This document shows, in pieces, positions 14,851-22,969 of a DNA stretch of 61,063 nucleotides. The position numbers and the translations under genes are program-made. The stretch is from Acidobacteriota bacterium (GTDB taxonomy: Bacteria > Acidobacteriota > Vicinamibacteria > Vicinamibacterales > UBA2999). The stretch covers positions 1-61,063 of the forward strand of contig JAEUQR010000091.1 of NCBI GenBank assembly GCA_016789705.1. The letters are read 5' to 3'. The notes under the pieces were generated by a model. That model saw only the letters and a program-made list of their open reading frames with translations. It was not told the DNA's origin and did not search any database. Positions within the stretch are counted from its first letter, which is position 1; each line of letters begins with the position of its first letter.

Positions 14851-15786
14851 ATGAAGACCGTCATCAGCGCCACTCTCGTGGCGTTCCTGGGATTCGTGTC
14901 GCCTGTTGCGGCGCAGCAGGCATCAAGAGAGGCGCCGCCGGCACCCCAGTACAAGCTGTCGGTGGTCGCCAGCGGCCTGCAGAAGCCGACCGGCCTCGCC
15001 ATTCGCGGCAGCGACGAACTCTACTTCACCGAACTGCCGACGCCTGGCGTGGCTGGGCCTGCCGGCGGCCAGAACCGCGTCTCGCGGCTCGACCTCGAGA
15101 GCGGCGACATCGAGAACATCACGACCGGCGAGCCCGAACCCACCAATCTCGCCATCGGTTCCGGCGGCGACGTCTACTGGACGTGCAAGTCGGCCGGGGT
15201 CATCCTGCGCCTCATGGAAGAGGGCGGCGTGTCGCTCTTTGCCTCGAACCTCGAACGCCCGTCGGGCATCACGGTGTTCCGGCGAGACACGGTCGTCTAC
15301 ACGCAGGTGCCGACGCCCGGTGTGCCCGGCACCGAAGGCGGCCGCAACAACGTGTCGGTGATTCACGGCTTCGGCAAGTTCGTCATCAACGCCGGCGAAC
15401 CCGAGCCGGTGGACGTCGTGGTGTCGCGCCGCGGCGACCTCTACTGGACGTGCCGGACGGCCGGCGTCATCCTGAAGCGCTCGATCGACACCGGCGTCGT
15501 GGCACCCCTGCTCACCGGGCTCGCCTCGCCCACCGGCATCGCGCTCGATCACAAGGGCGAGACGCTGGTCTTCACCGAGGTGCCCACGCCGGGCGTCGCC
15601 GGGTCGCAGGGCGGAAAGAACCGCGTGCGCGCGATGAACCTGCGCACGGGTGCCGTCCGCTCGATCAACGAAGGCGACCCCGAGCCCACCGACGTGGCCG
15701 TCGCCCGCAACGGCAACATCTACTGGACCTGCACGAGCGCCGGCGTCATCGTCGAGGCGAGGCGCGTCGGCCGGCGAGACCGCTGA
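14851..15786 (+). CDS. Secreted beta-propeller protein with three long internal repeats
   Basis: The ATG follows GAGGAGGACAACTC, a strong ribosome site. The 311-residue product has a signal peptide (to VAAQQ at about 23). The rest consists of repeats of about 90 residues; each contains xTELPTPGVAGxxGGxNRV, then GEPEPTxxAI, then GxVYWTCxSAGVI. This NHL/streptogramin-lyase-like propeller probably sits in the periplasm. Each repeat keeps one cysteine in YWTC, which is unusual for an exported propeller and might bind a ligand or metal. No catalytic residues can be assigned. It is divergent from the ECF sigma gene and could be one of its targets. Confidence 0.6.
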   Translation: MKTVISATLVAFLGFVSPVAAQQASREAPPAPQYKLSVVASGLQKPTGLAIRGSDELYFTELPTPGVAGPAGGQNRVSRLDLESGDIENITTGEPEPTNLAIGSGGDVYWTCKSAGVILRLMEEGGVSLFASNLERPSGITVFRRDTVVYTQVPTPGVPGTEGGRNNVSVIHGFGKFVINAGEPEPVDVVVSRRGDLYWTCRTAGVILKRSIDTGVVAPLLTGLASPTGIALDHKGETLVFTEVPTPGVAGSQGGKNRVRAMNLRTGAVRSINEGDPEPTDVAVARNGNIYWTCTSAGVIVEARRVGRRDR

Positions 15787-15809
15787 GCCTCGCCGCCGCG
15801 CGCGGGAGG

Positions 15810-15829
15810 GGCGCGCCCGTGGGCGCGCC
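15810..15829. terminator. GC hairpin between convergent genes
   Basis: GGCGCGCCC at 15810-15818, two bases, then its exact reverse complement at 15821-15829. It lies between the stop codons of two convergent genes and touches one of them. There is no T-tract, so it may be a weak or factor-assisted terminator. Confidence 0.35.
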
Positions 15830-17037
15830 TACTTCCGCAGCTTCGCGCCGGTGAGCTGCGCGATGCCCGAGAGCGTGGTCTGCGCGGCGTTCAGTCCGAG
15901 CATGAAGTCCTTGTCGGAGAACGTCGCATAGAGATCCGTGGGCTGGTGCCAGTGCGGATCCCAGCCGCTGCCCACGTGCACGCCGCGTTCGTTCTCGCGC
16001 AGGCTCACCGCCGCGATGTCGTCCATGAACGGCGTCGAGTCGGTGTTGGTCATGTGCGGGCCCACCTGGGCCGGGTAGTCGGTGGCGTATTCGGCGTTGG
16101 CGGCGTGCAGGAACCAGGCGAGCTTCTGCGAGTCGGCGGCCATGCGCGAGGCGCTCTGGAACTCGATGTTCACGTCGGCTTCGGGGCGCTGGTCGGGGCT
16201 CACCGTGCCGTCGGCGCGCGGCGCGCCGTGATCGAAGAGCATCATGTCGTGCTGGATCATGCCGAGCCAGCGCGGCTCGGGGTACTTGCCCGATCCCGGC
16301 GGATCTTCCTTGCCCTGCAGCCCCTTGCGCTGCTCCACGTAGGCGCGCGCGCCGTTCAGTCCCGTTTCTTCGTTGTTCCAGAGCGCGAAACGGATCGTGC
16401 GCTCGGTCGTGACGTCGGGCATCGAGAAGATGCGCGCCAGTTCCATCACGAGGGCCGTGCCGGAGCCGTCGTCGTTGGCGGCTTCGCCCCAGCCGTGGCC
16501 GTCCATGTGCGCGCCGATGATGTACATCTCGTCTGGCCGCGACGTGCCGACCTTGGTGCAGTAGACGAGCTCGCGCGGACCGTTCGTCGCCGGCTCGCTG
16601 TTGAGCGCACGCAGCCGTTCGTCGGGCTGCCGCATCGGGTCGTTGTTCACGCCGGTGCGGGCGCGGTTGCCGCGCGGACGTCCGCCGCCCACCGCGCGGG
16701 CGTTGGGGTTGGGCGCCGGGCGCGGGCCGGCCGCGGCGGTCGAGGGCGCCGGCGGCGGGTTGAACTCGTACTTCAGGCGTTCGGTGGGGCAGCCGTAACT
16801 CTTGAGCTGGGCTTCGATCCAGTCCACCGCCTTGCGGTTGCGTTCGGTGCCCTGGCGGCGATCGCCGAACTGCGTGAGCCCCTTGATGGTGGCCTTGTAG
16901 CGCTCGAGTTCGAGGCGCGAGACGAGCGTGCGCACCGGGTCGGGCGCCGCGGCCACCGGCGCCGGCGCCTGCGCGCGCGCGCCGGCCGTGACGCCGAGCA
17001 CCATCGTGAGTCCGCACAGCCACGTCATCGTCCGCAT
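15829..17037 (-). CDS. Secreted M28-family zinc metallopeptidase
   Basis: The ATG at 17037 sits seven bases after GGGAGGA and gives 402 residues with a signal peptide (cleavage after GARAQ). The family's metal and catalytic residues are visible. GAHMDGHGWGEAANDDGSGT supplies His and Asp, WNNEETGLNGA supplies the catalytic Glu and a Glu ligand, and histidines near the C terminus (HWHQPTD) supply the last ligand. A glycine/alanine/proline insert at about 115-150 is low complexity. M28 enzymes remove N-terminal amino acids from peptides. Alone in its transcription unit, it is probably a periplasmic or outer-surface aminopeptidase. Confidence 0.88.
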   Translation of the reverse strand: MRTMTWLCGLTMVLGVTAGARAQAPAPVAAAPDPVRTLVSRLELERYKATIKGLTQFGDRRQGTERNRKAVDWIEAQLKSYGCPTERLKYEFNPPPAPSTAAAGPRPAPNPNARAVGGGRPRGNRARTGVNNDPMRQPDERLRALNSEPATNGPRELVYCTKVGTSRPDEMYIIGAHMDGHGWGEAANDDGSGTALVMELARIFSMPDVTTERTIRFALWNNEETGLNGARAYVEQRKGLQGKEDPPGSGKYPEPRWLGMIQHDMMLFDHGAPRADGTVSPDQRPEADVNIEFQSASRMAADSQKLAWFLHAANAEYATDYPAQVGPHMTNTDSTPFMDDIAAVSLRENERGVHVGSGWDPHWHQPTDLYATFSDKDFMLGLNAAQTTLSGIAQLTGAKLRK

Positions 17038-17150
17038 CGGTCTGTCCTCCCGGGATCGCACGGCAGTCTATCCGATTCGTCCTTCACTCCAGGGTGGCCC
17101 TGACCACGCGCACGAAACGAGCTCTCGGCCGCATCTGGCGGCCTGCAGAG

Positions 17151-17180
17151 TGACTTCGCTTCCGGGCTTGTGTCTATAAT
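17151..17180 (+). promoter_or_regulatory. Promoter with consensus -10 box
   Basis: A perfect TATAAT lies at 17175-17180, with a weak -35-like TGACTT at 17151-17156 eighteen bases upstream. Transcription would begin near 17187, about 50 bases before the ATG at 17239. Confidence 0.55.
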
Positions 17181-17238
17181 GGGAACAGCGGCCGTGTCCC
17201 CAGCATGGCCGCCAACCCGTATTCGACAGCGAGGTGTC

Positions 17239-18468
17239 ATGACCATTCATGTCCATGCTCGCGTGCACGCCGTCTGTCTCGCCGCCCTGCTGGGGTTCGT
17301 GACCTTCGGTCTGCCCGCGGACACATTTGCCCAGGCGTCCACCGACAAGGTCCACGTCGCCCGCAGGCTCGGTGGTGCGTCGCGGTTCACGCCGGCCGTA
17401 CGCAACGTCCAGAACCTTCAGAAGACGTTCGCCAGGCCGCGCACCCAGCGCGACCTCACGACGGTCCTCAAGATTGCCGAACTTTCGCACCTCGAAGCCG
17501 AGGTCAAGAAGGCCATCGCCGACGGCGCCGTCCGTGAAGTGACCTTCGCGCCCGGCTCGACGCTGCAGTGGATGGCGCTGCGCCGCGGCGGCACGCGCGC
17601 CGACATCCTGCGCCTCGTGCGTTGGGAAGGCGCCAAGCCGTTTGCCGGCTTCGAGTTCGTCATCGACGACCTCAAGGAAACCTACACCTTCGTCATCCCG
17701 CAGGACTGCGGCAACATCTCGCTCGTCTCGCGTGAGCCGAGCCGCGAACAGGCCCGCCGCGATGCCGAAGCCGCCGCCGCCCGCCGCGCCGAGGAAGAGC
17801 GCGCCGCCGCGGCCCGCAAGGCCGAGGAAGCGCGCAAGGCCGAGGAAGCGCGCAAGGCTGAAGAAGCCCGCAAGGCCGAAGAAGCGCGTCGCGCCGAAGA
17901 AGCCCGCCGCGCCGAAGAAGCCCGCAAGGCCGAGGAAGCGCGCAAGGCCGAAGAGGCCCGCAAGGCCGAAGAAGCGCGTCTCGCCGAAGAGCGCGAACTC
18001 TCCATCCGTCCGTTCGTGGCGGCCTTCGGCGGCAAGCAGCGCCGGCAGTACGACGAGAACGACCCGGCCGGTCTCGGCACGGCGTTCCTGCCCGGCTTCT
18101 GCGATCCGCTGTTCGGCGGCAAGGTGGGTATCGAGAAGGCGCTCAAGAACAACTGGGTGTTCGCGCCGGCCGTGGGTTACGCGTTCAACACCGACGAGAG
18201 CGACCGCTCGAGCCTGTTCGTGGATGCGGAGATCAACAAGCGCTTTGGCAACCGCGCCTACATCGGCACGGGCCTCGGCCTGTGGGACATCACCCACAGC
18301 GACTTCATCACCCCCACCGCGCTCCTGCATTTCGGACTGCCGCTGTGGAAGGGCGACGACCAGCGCACGCTGTTCTTCGTGACCGAAGGCCGCGTGCTGC
18401 TCCGCAAGGCGAGCGACATCGACAGCAACTACCAGTTCTGGGGCGGCCTCCGCTACCTGTTCCGGTAA
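17239..18468 (+). CDS. Coiled-coil (AEEARK repeat) outer-membrane beta-barrel protein
   Basis: The ATG at 17239 follows GAGGTG and lies downstream of a good promoter. The 409-residue product has a signal peptide (to TFAQA at about 33) and a globular domain of about 135 residues. A highly charged helix at about 170-252 contains nine copies of AEEAR(K/R/L). The last 155 residues look like a small beta-barrel (FVAAFGGKQRR, KVGIEKALKNNWVFAPAVGYAF, SLFVDAEINKRFG, ending WGGLRYLFR). The helix is long enough to cross much of the periplasm, as in TolA. A protein that joins a periplasmic domain to an outer-membrane barrel by a rigid helix could tether the envelope layers. Function unproven. Confidence 0.6.
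   Translation: MTIHVHARVHAVCLAALLGFVTFGLPADTFAQASTDKVHVARRLGGASRFTPAVRNVQNLQKTFARPRTQRDLTTVLKIAELSHLEAEVKKAIADGAVREVTFAPGSTLQWMALRRGGTRADILRLVRWEGAKPFAGFEFVIDDLKETYTFVIPQDCGNISLVSREPSREQARRDAEAAAARRAEEERAAAARKAEEARKAEEARKAEEARKAEEARRAEEARRAEEARKAEEARKAEEARKAEEARLAEERELSIRPFVAAFGGKQRRQYDENDPAGLGTAFLPGFCDPLFGGKVGIEKALKNNWVFAPAVGYAFNTDESDRSSLFVDAEINKRFGNRAYIGTGLGLWDITHSDFITPTALLHFGLPLWKGDDQRTLFFVTEGRVLLRKASDIDSNYQFWGGLRYLFR
17821..17982. repeat. Nine tandem 18-base repeats coding AEEARx
   Basis: The unit is about GCCGAGGAAGCGCGCAAG, nine times in frame, with synonymous drift between copies. It encodes a charged coiled-coil rod. Copy number may vary between strains by slippage. Confidence 0.8.
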
Positions 18469-18497
18469 CGTCCACGTCGCACACGCACGACACACCG

Positions 18498-18536
18498 CCG
18501 CCGGTCGGGCTCGAGGCCCGGCCGGCGGTTTTTCTT
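18498..18536 (+). terminator. Strong rho-independent terminator
   Basis: A 13-base-pair stem (18498-18510 with 18516-18528, one G-T wobble), loop TCGAG, and then TTTTTCTTT. It follows the coiled-coil/barrel gene by 30 bases and should end its transcript. Confidence 0.9.
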
Positions 18537-18601
18537 TGAGGGACGCGGCCCGATTCCTGCGCTAGTCGAACTGGGGCCCGATACGCCCCGCGGAGGCGCG
18601 C

Positions 18602-19465
18602 ATGCACACGACGGCACGGCTGACCACGGCGGCAGTTCTTCTCGCGGCAACCACCACGGCCACGGCGGCGCCGGGCAAGGCGAGCGGCTACTTCCGGCTC
18701 GACAAGACACGCAGCGAGTTCACGAACGGGTGCGCGTTCAGGTTGCCCGATCCGTCGGGCGCCACGGCCGGGGTGACGCACGTGATCCTGTCCGACAAGC
18801 CGCTCGACTGCGACGCCGCCGACCAGACGTTCGATCCGGTGGAAGCCGCCAAGGCGCAGGTCAAGGCGCAGAAGCCGGCGTTCGTCACCTTCACGCTGCC
18901 CGCGGGTTCGACGGTTGACCGTATCGACGGCGGGTGGGAATCGACGGCGCCGGAAGACGGCTTCAGCTTCGGCGGCCAGGGCAAAGTGGCCATCAAGGTC
19001 AACACCGCCGATCGGGTCACCGGCCGCTACTTCCTCGACAAACCCTCCGACTTCTTCGACAAGACCTTCCAGTTCGACTTCACGTGGGACGCCCCGGTGC
19101 TCGCCGGCTCGATGTCTGGCACGGCACTTCCCGCCGGTGGCGGCGACGTCGGCGCGGCGTATCAGAAATACGTCGCGGCGATTGGCAAGGGCGACCTGGC
19201 CGCGATTCGCACGACCGTCACCGCGGCCAAGGCGGCCGACGTGCCCGCCCTGCGCGGCGCCGAGGCGAAGAAGCTCGTCGAGCTCATGCAGCTCTTCGAG
19301 TTGAAGACGGCCACGGTGACGAGTGGCGTGCAGCGCGGCGACCAGGCGGCCCTGCTCGTGAAGGGCGTCGGCTTCGACAAGGCGCCGGGTGAGGGCCGCG
19401 TCATAATGCAGCGCGAGGGCGGCGCGTGGAAGGTGGCCAGGGTCATCATGAAGTCGCCCTTCTGA
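18602..19465 (+). CDS. Secreted protein of unknown function
   Basis: The 287-residue protein has a signal peptide (MHTTARLTTAAVLLAATTTATAAPG). Residues about 25-185 appear beta-rich (GYFRLDKTRSEF, VTFTLPAGSTVDRIDGGW, GRYFLDKPSDFFDKTFQFDF). The C-terminal 100 residues (AAYQKYVAAIGKGDLAAIRTTV ... REGGAWKVARVIM) match the pattern of small NTF2-like DUF4878-type domains. Both parts fit a periplasmic binding or sensing role. No active site is visible. The gene begins 66 bases after a strong terminator and the propeller gene follows 38 bases later, so the two may form a unit. Confidence 0.5.
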   Translation: MHTTARLTTAAVLLAATTTATAAPGKASGYFRLDKTRSEFTNGCAFRLPDPSGATAGVTHVILSDKPLDCDAADQTFDPVEAAKAQVKAQKPAFVTFTLPAGSTVDRIDGGWESTAPEDGFSFGGQGKVAIKVNTADRVTGRYFLDKPSDFFDKTFQFDFTWDAPVLAGSMSGTALPAGGGDVGAAYQKYVAAIGKGDLAAIRTTVTAAKAADVPALRGAEAKKLVELMQLFELKTATVTSGVQRGDQAALLVKGVGFDKAPGEGRVIMQREGGAWKVARVIMKSPF

Positions 19466-19503
19466 CGACGCGGCCGCATGCGGCTGCCAGGGAGACGACC
19501 GAC

Positions 19504-20508
19504 ATGACGCGACGCCTGATGAGCCGATTCACCTGCACGGTCACCCTGTGTGCCCTTGGCGCGGGCGCGGCGGATGCCCAGCCGGCGGCGCCCCCGGCGC
19601 CCACAGACACGGTCGCCACGGCGATCCCCGGCGTCGTGACGGCGGGCACGAAGGTGGAGTTCATCAAGGCGGGATTCACCGGCACCGAAGGTCCGGTGGG
19701 GCTGCCCGACGGCAGCCTCATCTTCACCGAGACCCAGGCCAACCGCATCACGCGCATCGACAAGGACACGAACGCCACGTCCGTGTTCCTGGAGAACACC
19801 AACGGATCCAACGGCCTCGGCTTCGATGCGAAGGGCCGCCTCATCTCGGTGCAGACCACGCCCGGCCAGGCGCGCATCGGCGTCATCCATCCGAAGGAGG
19901 CCGTCGCCACGATCACCGACAACTTCGACGGCAAGCCGTACGGCCGCCCCAACGACCTCGTGGTGGCGAAGAACGGCGGCATCTACTTCTCCGAGCCCGG
20001 CCCCAACGCCACCCCGGGCCAGCCGCCGCCCGTGCCCGCACTCACGCCGGCGGTGTATTACGTGTCGCCGGCCGGCAAGGTGGCGCGGGTGGCCGAAGGC
20101 ATCGAACGGCCGAACGGCATCATGCTGAGCGCCGACGAAAAGACGCTCTACGTGAACAACACCGCCGGCGAGTACCTGCTCGCCTACGACGTCAGGGGCG
20201 ACGGCACGCTTGGCCCGCGCCGCAACTTCGCGAAGTACGGCAAGGTCACGAAGACACCGGCCGGCGCGTTCAACAGCGGCGCCGACGGCCTCGCGATCGA
20301 CGCGCAGGGCCGCGTGTACGCCGCGACCGCAGCGGGCATCGAGGTGTTCAGTGCCACGGGCGAGACGCTCGGCGCCATTCCCGTGTCGCTGGCCCCGCAG
20401 AACATCGCGTTCGCGGGCACCGACAAGAAGACGCTCTACATCGTGGGCCGTGGCGCCGCCTTCAAGGTGCGCCTGCTGACCGAAGGCTACAAAGGCCGCG
20501 CGAAGTAG
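19504..20508 (+). CDS. Secreted SMP-30/gluconolactonase-like beta-propeller
   Basis: The ATG at 19504 follows GGGAGA; the ORF extension to 19426 overlaps the preceding gene and lacks a signal. The 334-residue product has a signal peptide (to AADAQ at about 25) and the hallmarks of SMP-30-like lactonases. These are TEGPVGLPDGSLIFTE (first metal-ligand Glu), GLGFDAKGRL, YGRPNDLVVAKNGGIYFSEPG (the RPND...YF motif), GIERPNGIMLSADEKTLYVNN, and GADGLAIDAQGRVYAA (the metal-ligand Asp). Members hydrolyse sugar lactones using calcium or zinc. Export suggests action on external lactones. Its exact substrate cannot be read from sequence. Confidence 0.85.
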   Translation: MTRRLMSRFTCTVTLCALGAGAADAQPAAPPAPTDTVATAIPGVVTAGTKVEFIKAGFTGTEGPVGLPDGSLIFTETQANRITRIDKDTNATSVFLENTNGSNGLGFDAKGRLISVQTTPGQARIGVIHPKEAVATITDNFDGKPYGRPNDLVVAKNGGIYFSEPGPNATPGQPPPVPALTPAVYYVSPAGKVARVAEGIERPNGIMLSADEKTLYVNNTAGEYLLAYDVRGDGTLGPRRNFAKYGKVTKTPAGAFNSGADGLAIDAQGRVYAATAAGIEVFSATGETLGAIPVSLAPQNIAFAGTDKKTLYIVGRGAAFKVRLLTEGYKGRAK

Positions 20509-20532
20509 GGACGCGGGCGGGCGAGGCGCCGT

Positions 20533-21906
20533 CTACCGCAGCCGCTCGACGGCCGCCGCCAGGGTGAGCACGGCCTCTTCATCCTGCGGGCGGCCGACGA
20601 TCTGCAGACCTACGGGCAGGCCGCGCGCATCGACACCGCACGGCACCGAGGCGATCGGCAGCCCCGTGAGACTCAGCAGGAAGGTGGGCGCGAACCAGTC
20701 CACGTACGTGCGCATCGGTCTGCCGGCCACTTCCGTGGGGTAGTTCTGCTCGACGGGAAAGGGCGGTACCGCCGTGGTCGGCGTGACCAGGTAGTCGATG
20801 CGCGAGAACAGCTCGCGCATCGTCTCCCAGAGCTGACCGCGCGCGTGATGCGCGGCGCCGAGCGCGCGCGGATCGAGTGCGAGCCCGGCCTCGATGTTGG
20901 CGCGCACGTTCACGCCGAAGTCGTCGATGCGCTCCATGCGGCCGGCCATGCCGGCCAGGAACCACTCGGCGCGCAGTGTCAGGAAGGTGTCGCGCCACCC
21001 GCTCAGATCGCAGGCGACCTCGCGCACATCGGCGCCGTCGGTCGCCAGCGCGAACGCCGCCTGGCGGCACGTCGCTTCGATCGACGGGTCCACGCCGATG
21101 CGCGCCACATCCGCGCAGTACCCCACGCGCACGCCCGGGGCGACGGCGCGGGTCGCGGCGGCCACGAAGTCGCGCCCGCGCAGGCTCTGGCCGAGCGGCG
21201 CGAACGGCGAGGCGCCGGCGATCACCTGGAGCATCCGCGCCACGTCCTCCACCGTGCGCCCCATCGGGCCAGCCACCGAAATCGTGTCCCACACCCAGTC
21301 CACCGGATGTTGCGGCACGAGCCCGGGCGACGGCCTGAGGCCGACGATGCCGCAGAAGGCCGCCGGAATGCGCAACGATCCGCCGAGGTCGGTGCCATCG
21401 GCCAGCGCGATCATGCCGGTGGCGAGGGCGGCCGCGCCGCCGCCGGTCGAGCCGCCGGAGGTCAGCGCGGGATTCCACGGATTGCGCGTGGCGCCGAAGA
21501 CCGTGTTCCACGTGTTGGCGCCGGCGGCGAATTCGGGCGTATTGGTCTTGCCGACGACGATCGCGCCGGCGCGGCGCAGGCGCTCGACCACGACCGCGTC
21601 CGCGTCGGGCACATGGTCCGCATAGATGGGCGAGCCGTACGTCGTGCGCAGGCCCGCCACCGGCGTGATGTCCTTGATCCCCACGGGCACGCCGGCAAGC
21701 GGCCCCACCGTGTCGCCAGCGGCGAGCCTGGCGTCGATGGCGCGAGCCTCGTCGAGCGCGTGCGGATTGAGCGTCACGATCGCGTTCAGCATGCCGTTGC
21801 GATCGGCCACCCGCGCGAGGGCGTCTTCCGTCACGTCCGCCGCGCTGCGCGCGCGCGAGGCCACGTCCCGCGCGAGGGCCGACGCGCTCGGCAGCTCGCG
21901 CGTCAC
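20533..21906 (-). CDS. Cytoplasmic amidase (amidase signature family)
   Basis: The GTG at 21906 overlaps the upstream stop (GTGA); the longer ORF would run across that gene. The 457-residue product has no signal peptide. The triad is complete: Lys78 in GIKDITP, cis-Ser153 in SGGSTGGG and nucleophile Ser177 in DLGGSLRIP, with the family spacing of 75 and 24. It ends with the usual SVPCGVDARGLPVGLQIVG. Its relation to the upstream outer-membrane protein gene is only positional. It differs from the secreted amidase at 2667, so the window encodes two amidases acting in different compartments. Confidence 0.85.
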   Translation of the reverse strand: MTRELPSASALARDVASRARSAADVTEDALARVADRNGMLNAIVTLNPHALDEARAIDARLAAGDTVGPLAGVPVGIKDITPVAGLRTTYGSPIYADHVPDADAVVVERLRRAGAIVVGKTNTPEFAAGANTWNTVFGATRNPWNPALTSGGSTGGGAAALATGMIALADGTDLGGSLRIPAAFCGIVGLRPSPGLVPQHPVDWVWDTISVAGPMGRTVEDVARMLQVIAGASPFAPLGQSLRGRDFVAAATRAVAPGVRVGYCADVARIGVDPSIEATCRQAAFALATDGADVREVACDLSGWRDTFLTLRAEWFLAGMAGRMERIDDFGVNVRANIEAGLALDPRALGAAHHARGQLWETMRELFSRIDYLVTPTTAVPPFPVEQNYPTEVAGRPMRTYVDWFAPTFLLSLTGLPIASVPCGVDARGLPVGLQIVGRPQDEEAVLTLAAAVERLR

Positions 21907-22472
21907 CTGAGCACCACTCCGACGAGCGCGGCCACGCGCAGGTGCGGCTCCCAGCCGAGCCGCGCGTCGGTGGCCACGTAGACCCGCTCGCTCACGAACG
22001 TCCGCAGCCCCACGCCCAGGGTGAACGCCCCTTCGGTCGAGGTGGACGTGCCGGTCAGGAAGCGCTCGGTGTGCCGGAAGAGGCCGCCGCCGAGCACGAC
22101 ATACGGCGTGGTCGGCCGTGGCCGATCGGCGGTGCGTGCGAGAAGGTCCACCATGACATTTCCCGTGAGGATGAGGTCGCGGTCGGATCCCGGCCCCGAC
22201 ATGAACTGCACCTCGGGCCCGAGGCTGATGCGGCGCGTCACATAGCCGCGCCAGGCGGCACCGACGAGCGTGTGGTGAATGATACCTTCGTCGCCGAAAC
22301 CGGCCCATCCGGCGGCGCCCTCGAGCACCATACCCGGCGGCGTGGCAGGAGTCGCGACCTGCGCGGGCTGATGAGTGCTCGGACCGCTCGATGGGGCCGG
22401 CTGCGCCGCCGCGGGCGCGGCAAGCGCCCAGGCCAGGCCGAGCGCCGGCACGACCGTGTGCGTGATTCGCAT
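21903..22472 (-). CDS. Small outer-membrane beta-barrel protein
   Basis: The ATG at 22472 lies seven bases after GGAGAG and yields 189 residues with a signal peptide (to AAPAAAQ at about 23) and a threonine/proline linker. About eight amphipathic beta strands follow (LVGAAWRGYVTRRISLGPEVQFM, LTGNVMVDLLA, PYVVLGGGLFRHTERF, FTLGVGLRTFV, YVATDARLGWEP, LRVAALVGVVLR). The size fits eight-stranded OmpA/OmpW-like barrels. It is divergent from the PadR gene, so the 125-base gap between them carries both promoters. Confidence 0.6.
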   Translation of the reverse strand: MRITHTVVPALGLAWALAAPAAAQPAPSSGPSTHQPAQVATPATPPGMVLEGAAGWAGFGDEGIIHHTLVGAAWRGYVTRRISLGPEVQFMSGPGSDRDLILTGNVMVDLLARTADRPRPTTPYVVLGGGLFRHTERFLTGTSTSTEGAFTLGVGLRTFVSERVYVATDARLGWEPHLRVAALVGVVLR

Positions 22473-22589
22473 GATTCGTCTCTCCACGGCGTACTGCGCA
22501 GACAGGCCGCGAGATGGCTCACGAGAGCGGCCGGCCGAGCCGGCGCTGAACCTTTCGGACCGCGTGTCCGTCTCTAGCCGCATCGGCTA

Positions 22590-22604
22590 TATCCAACATG
22601 GATA
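22590..22604 (+). promoter_or_regulatory. Perfect palindrome overlapping the padR start codon (candidate PadR operator)
   Basis: TATCCA, three bases, TGGATA. The start codon ATG (22598-22600) lies inside it, so a bound repressor would block both transcription and the first codons. PadR proteins commonly bind AT-rich dyads near their own promoter. Confidence 0.5.
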
Positions 22605-22969
22605 CATTTGTTCCCGACGACTCCACGACGGCCTCGCTGCTGCCCCTGCCTCCGGCCACCTTCCACATCCTGCTGGCAGTCGCGGATCAGGACCGGCACG
22701 GCTACGCCATCATCCACGAGGTCGCGGCCCGCACGGACGGCGCGATGACGCTCTCGGCCGGCACGCTGTACCGCTCGATCCAGCGAATGGTAGAGCTGGA
22801 TCTCATCGAAGAAACGGCCGAGCGGCCGGCGCCCGACCTCGACGACGAACGGCGCCGCTATTACCGCATCACGGCCTTCGGCCGTGAGGTGGCGCGCGCC
22901 GAGGCTCAGCGCCTGCAGACGCTCGTGCGGATCGCGCGCACCTGCGGTCTGGCCCCGAGGACGGCATGA
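22598..22969 (+). CDS. PadR-family transcriptional regulator
   Basis: The 123-residue protein has the PadR winged helix: FHILLAVADQDRHGYAIIHEV (helices 1-2), GTLYRSIQRMVELDLIEE (recognition helix and wing) and RRRYYRITAFGREVARAEAQRL (wing and dimer helix). PadR regulators repress and respond to small molecules such as phenolics or antibiotics. The gene overlaps the permease gene by four bases, the pairing typical of Acidobacteriota, where a PadR regulator controls a lone ADOP permease. A perfect inverted repeat spans its start codon and may allow self-repression. Confidence 0.93.
   Translation: MDTFVPDDSTTASLLPLPPATFHILLAVADQDRHGYAIIHEVAARTDGAMTLSAGTLYRSIQRMVELDLIEETAERPAPDLDDERRRYYRITAFGREVARAEAQRLQTLVRIARTCGLAPRTA

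Noticed and set aside
21700..22308. An N-terminal extension of the amidase ORF to 22308
   Set aside because: It runs across the outer-membrane protein gene in another frame. The GTG at 21906 with GTGA overlap is the likely start.
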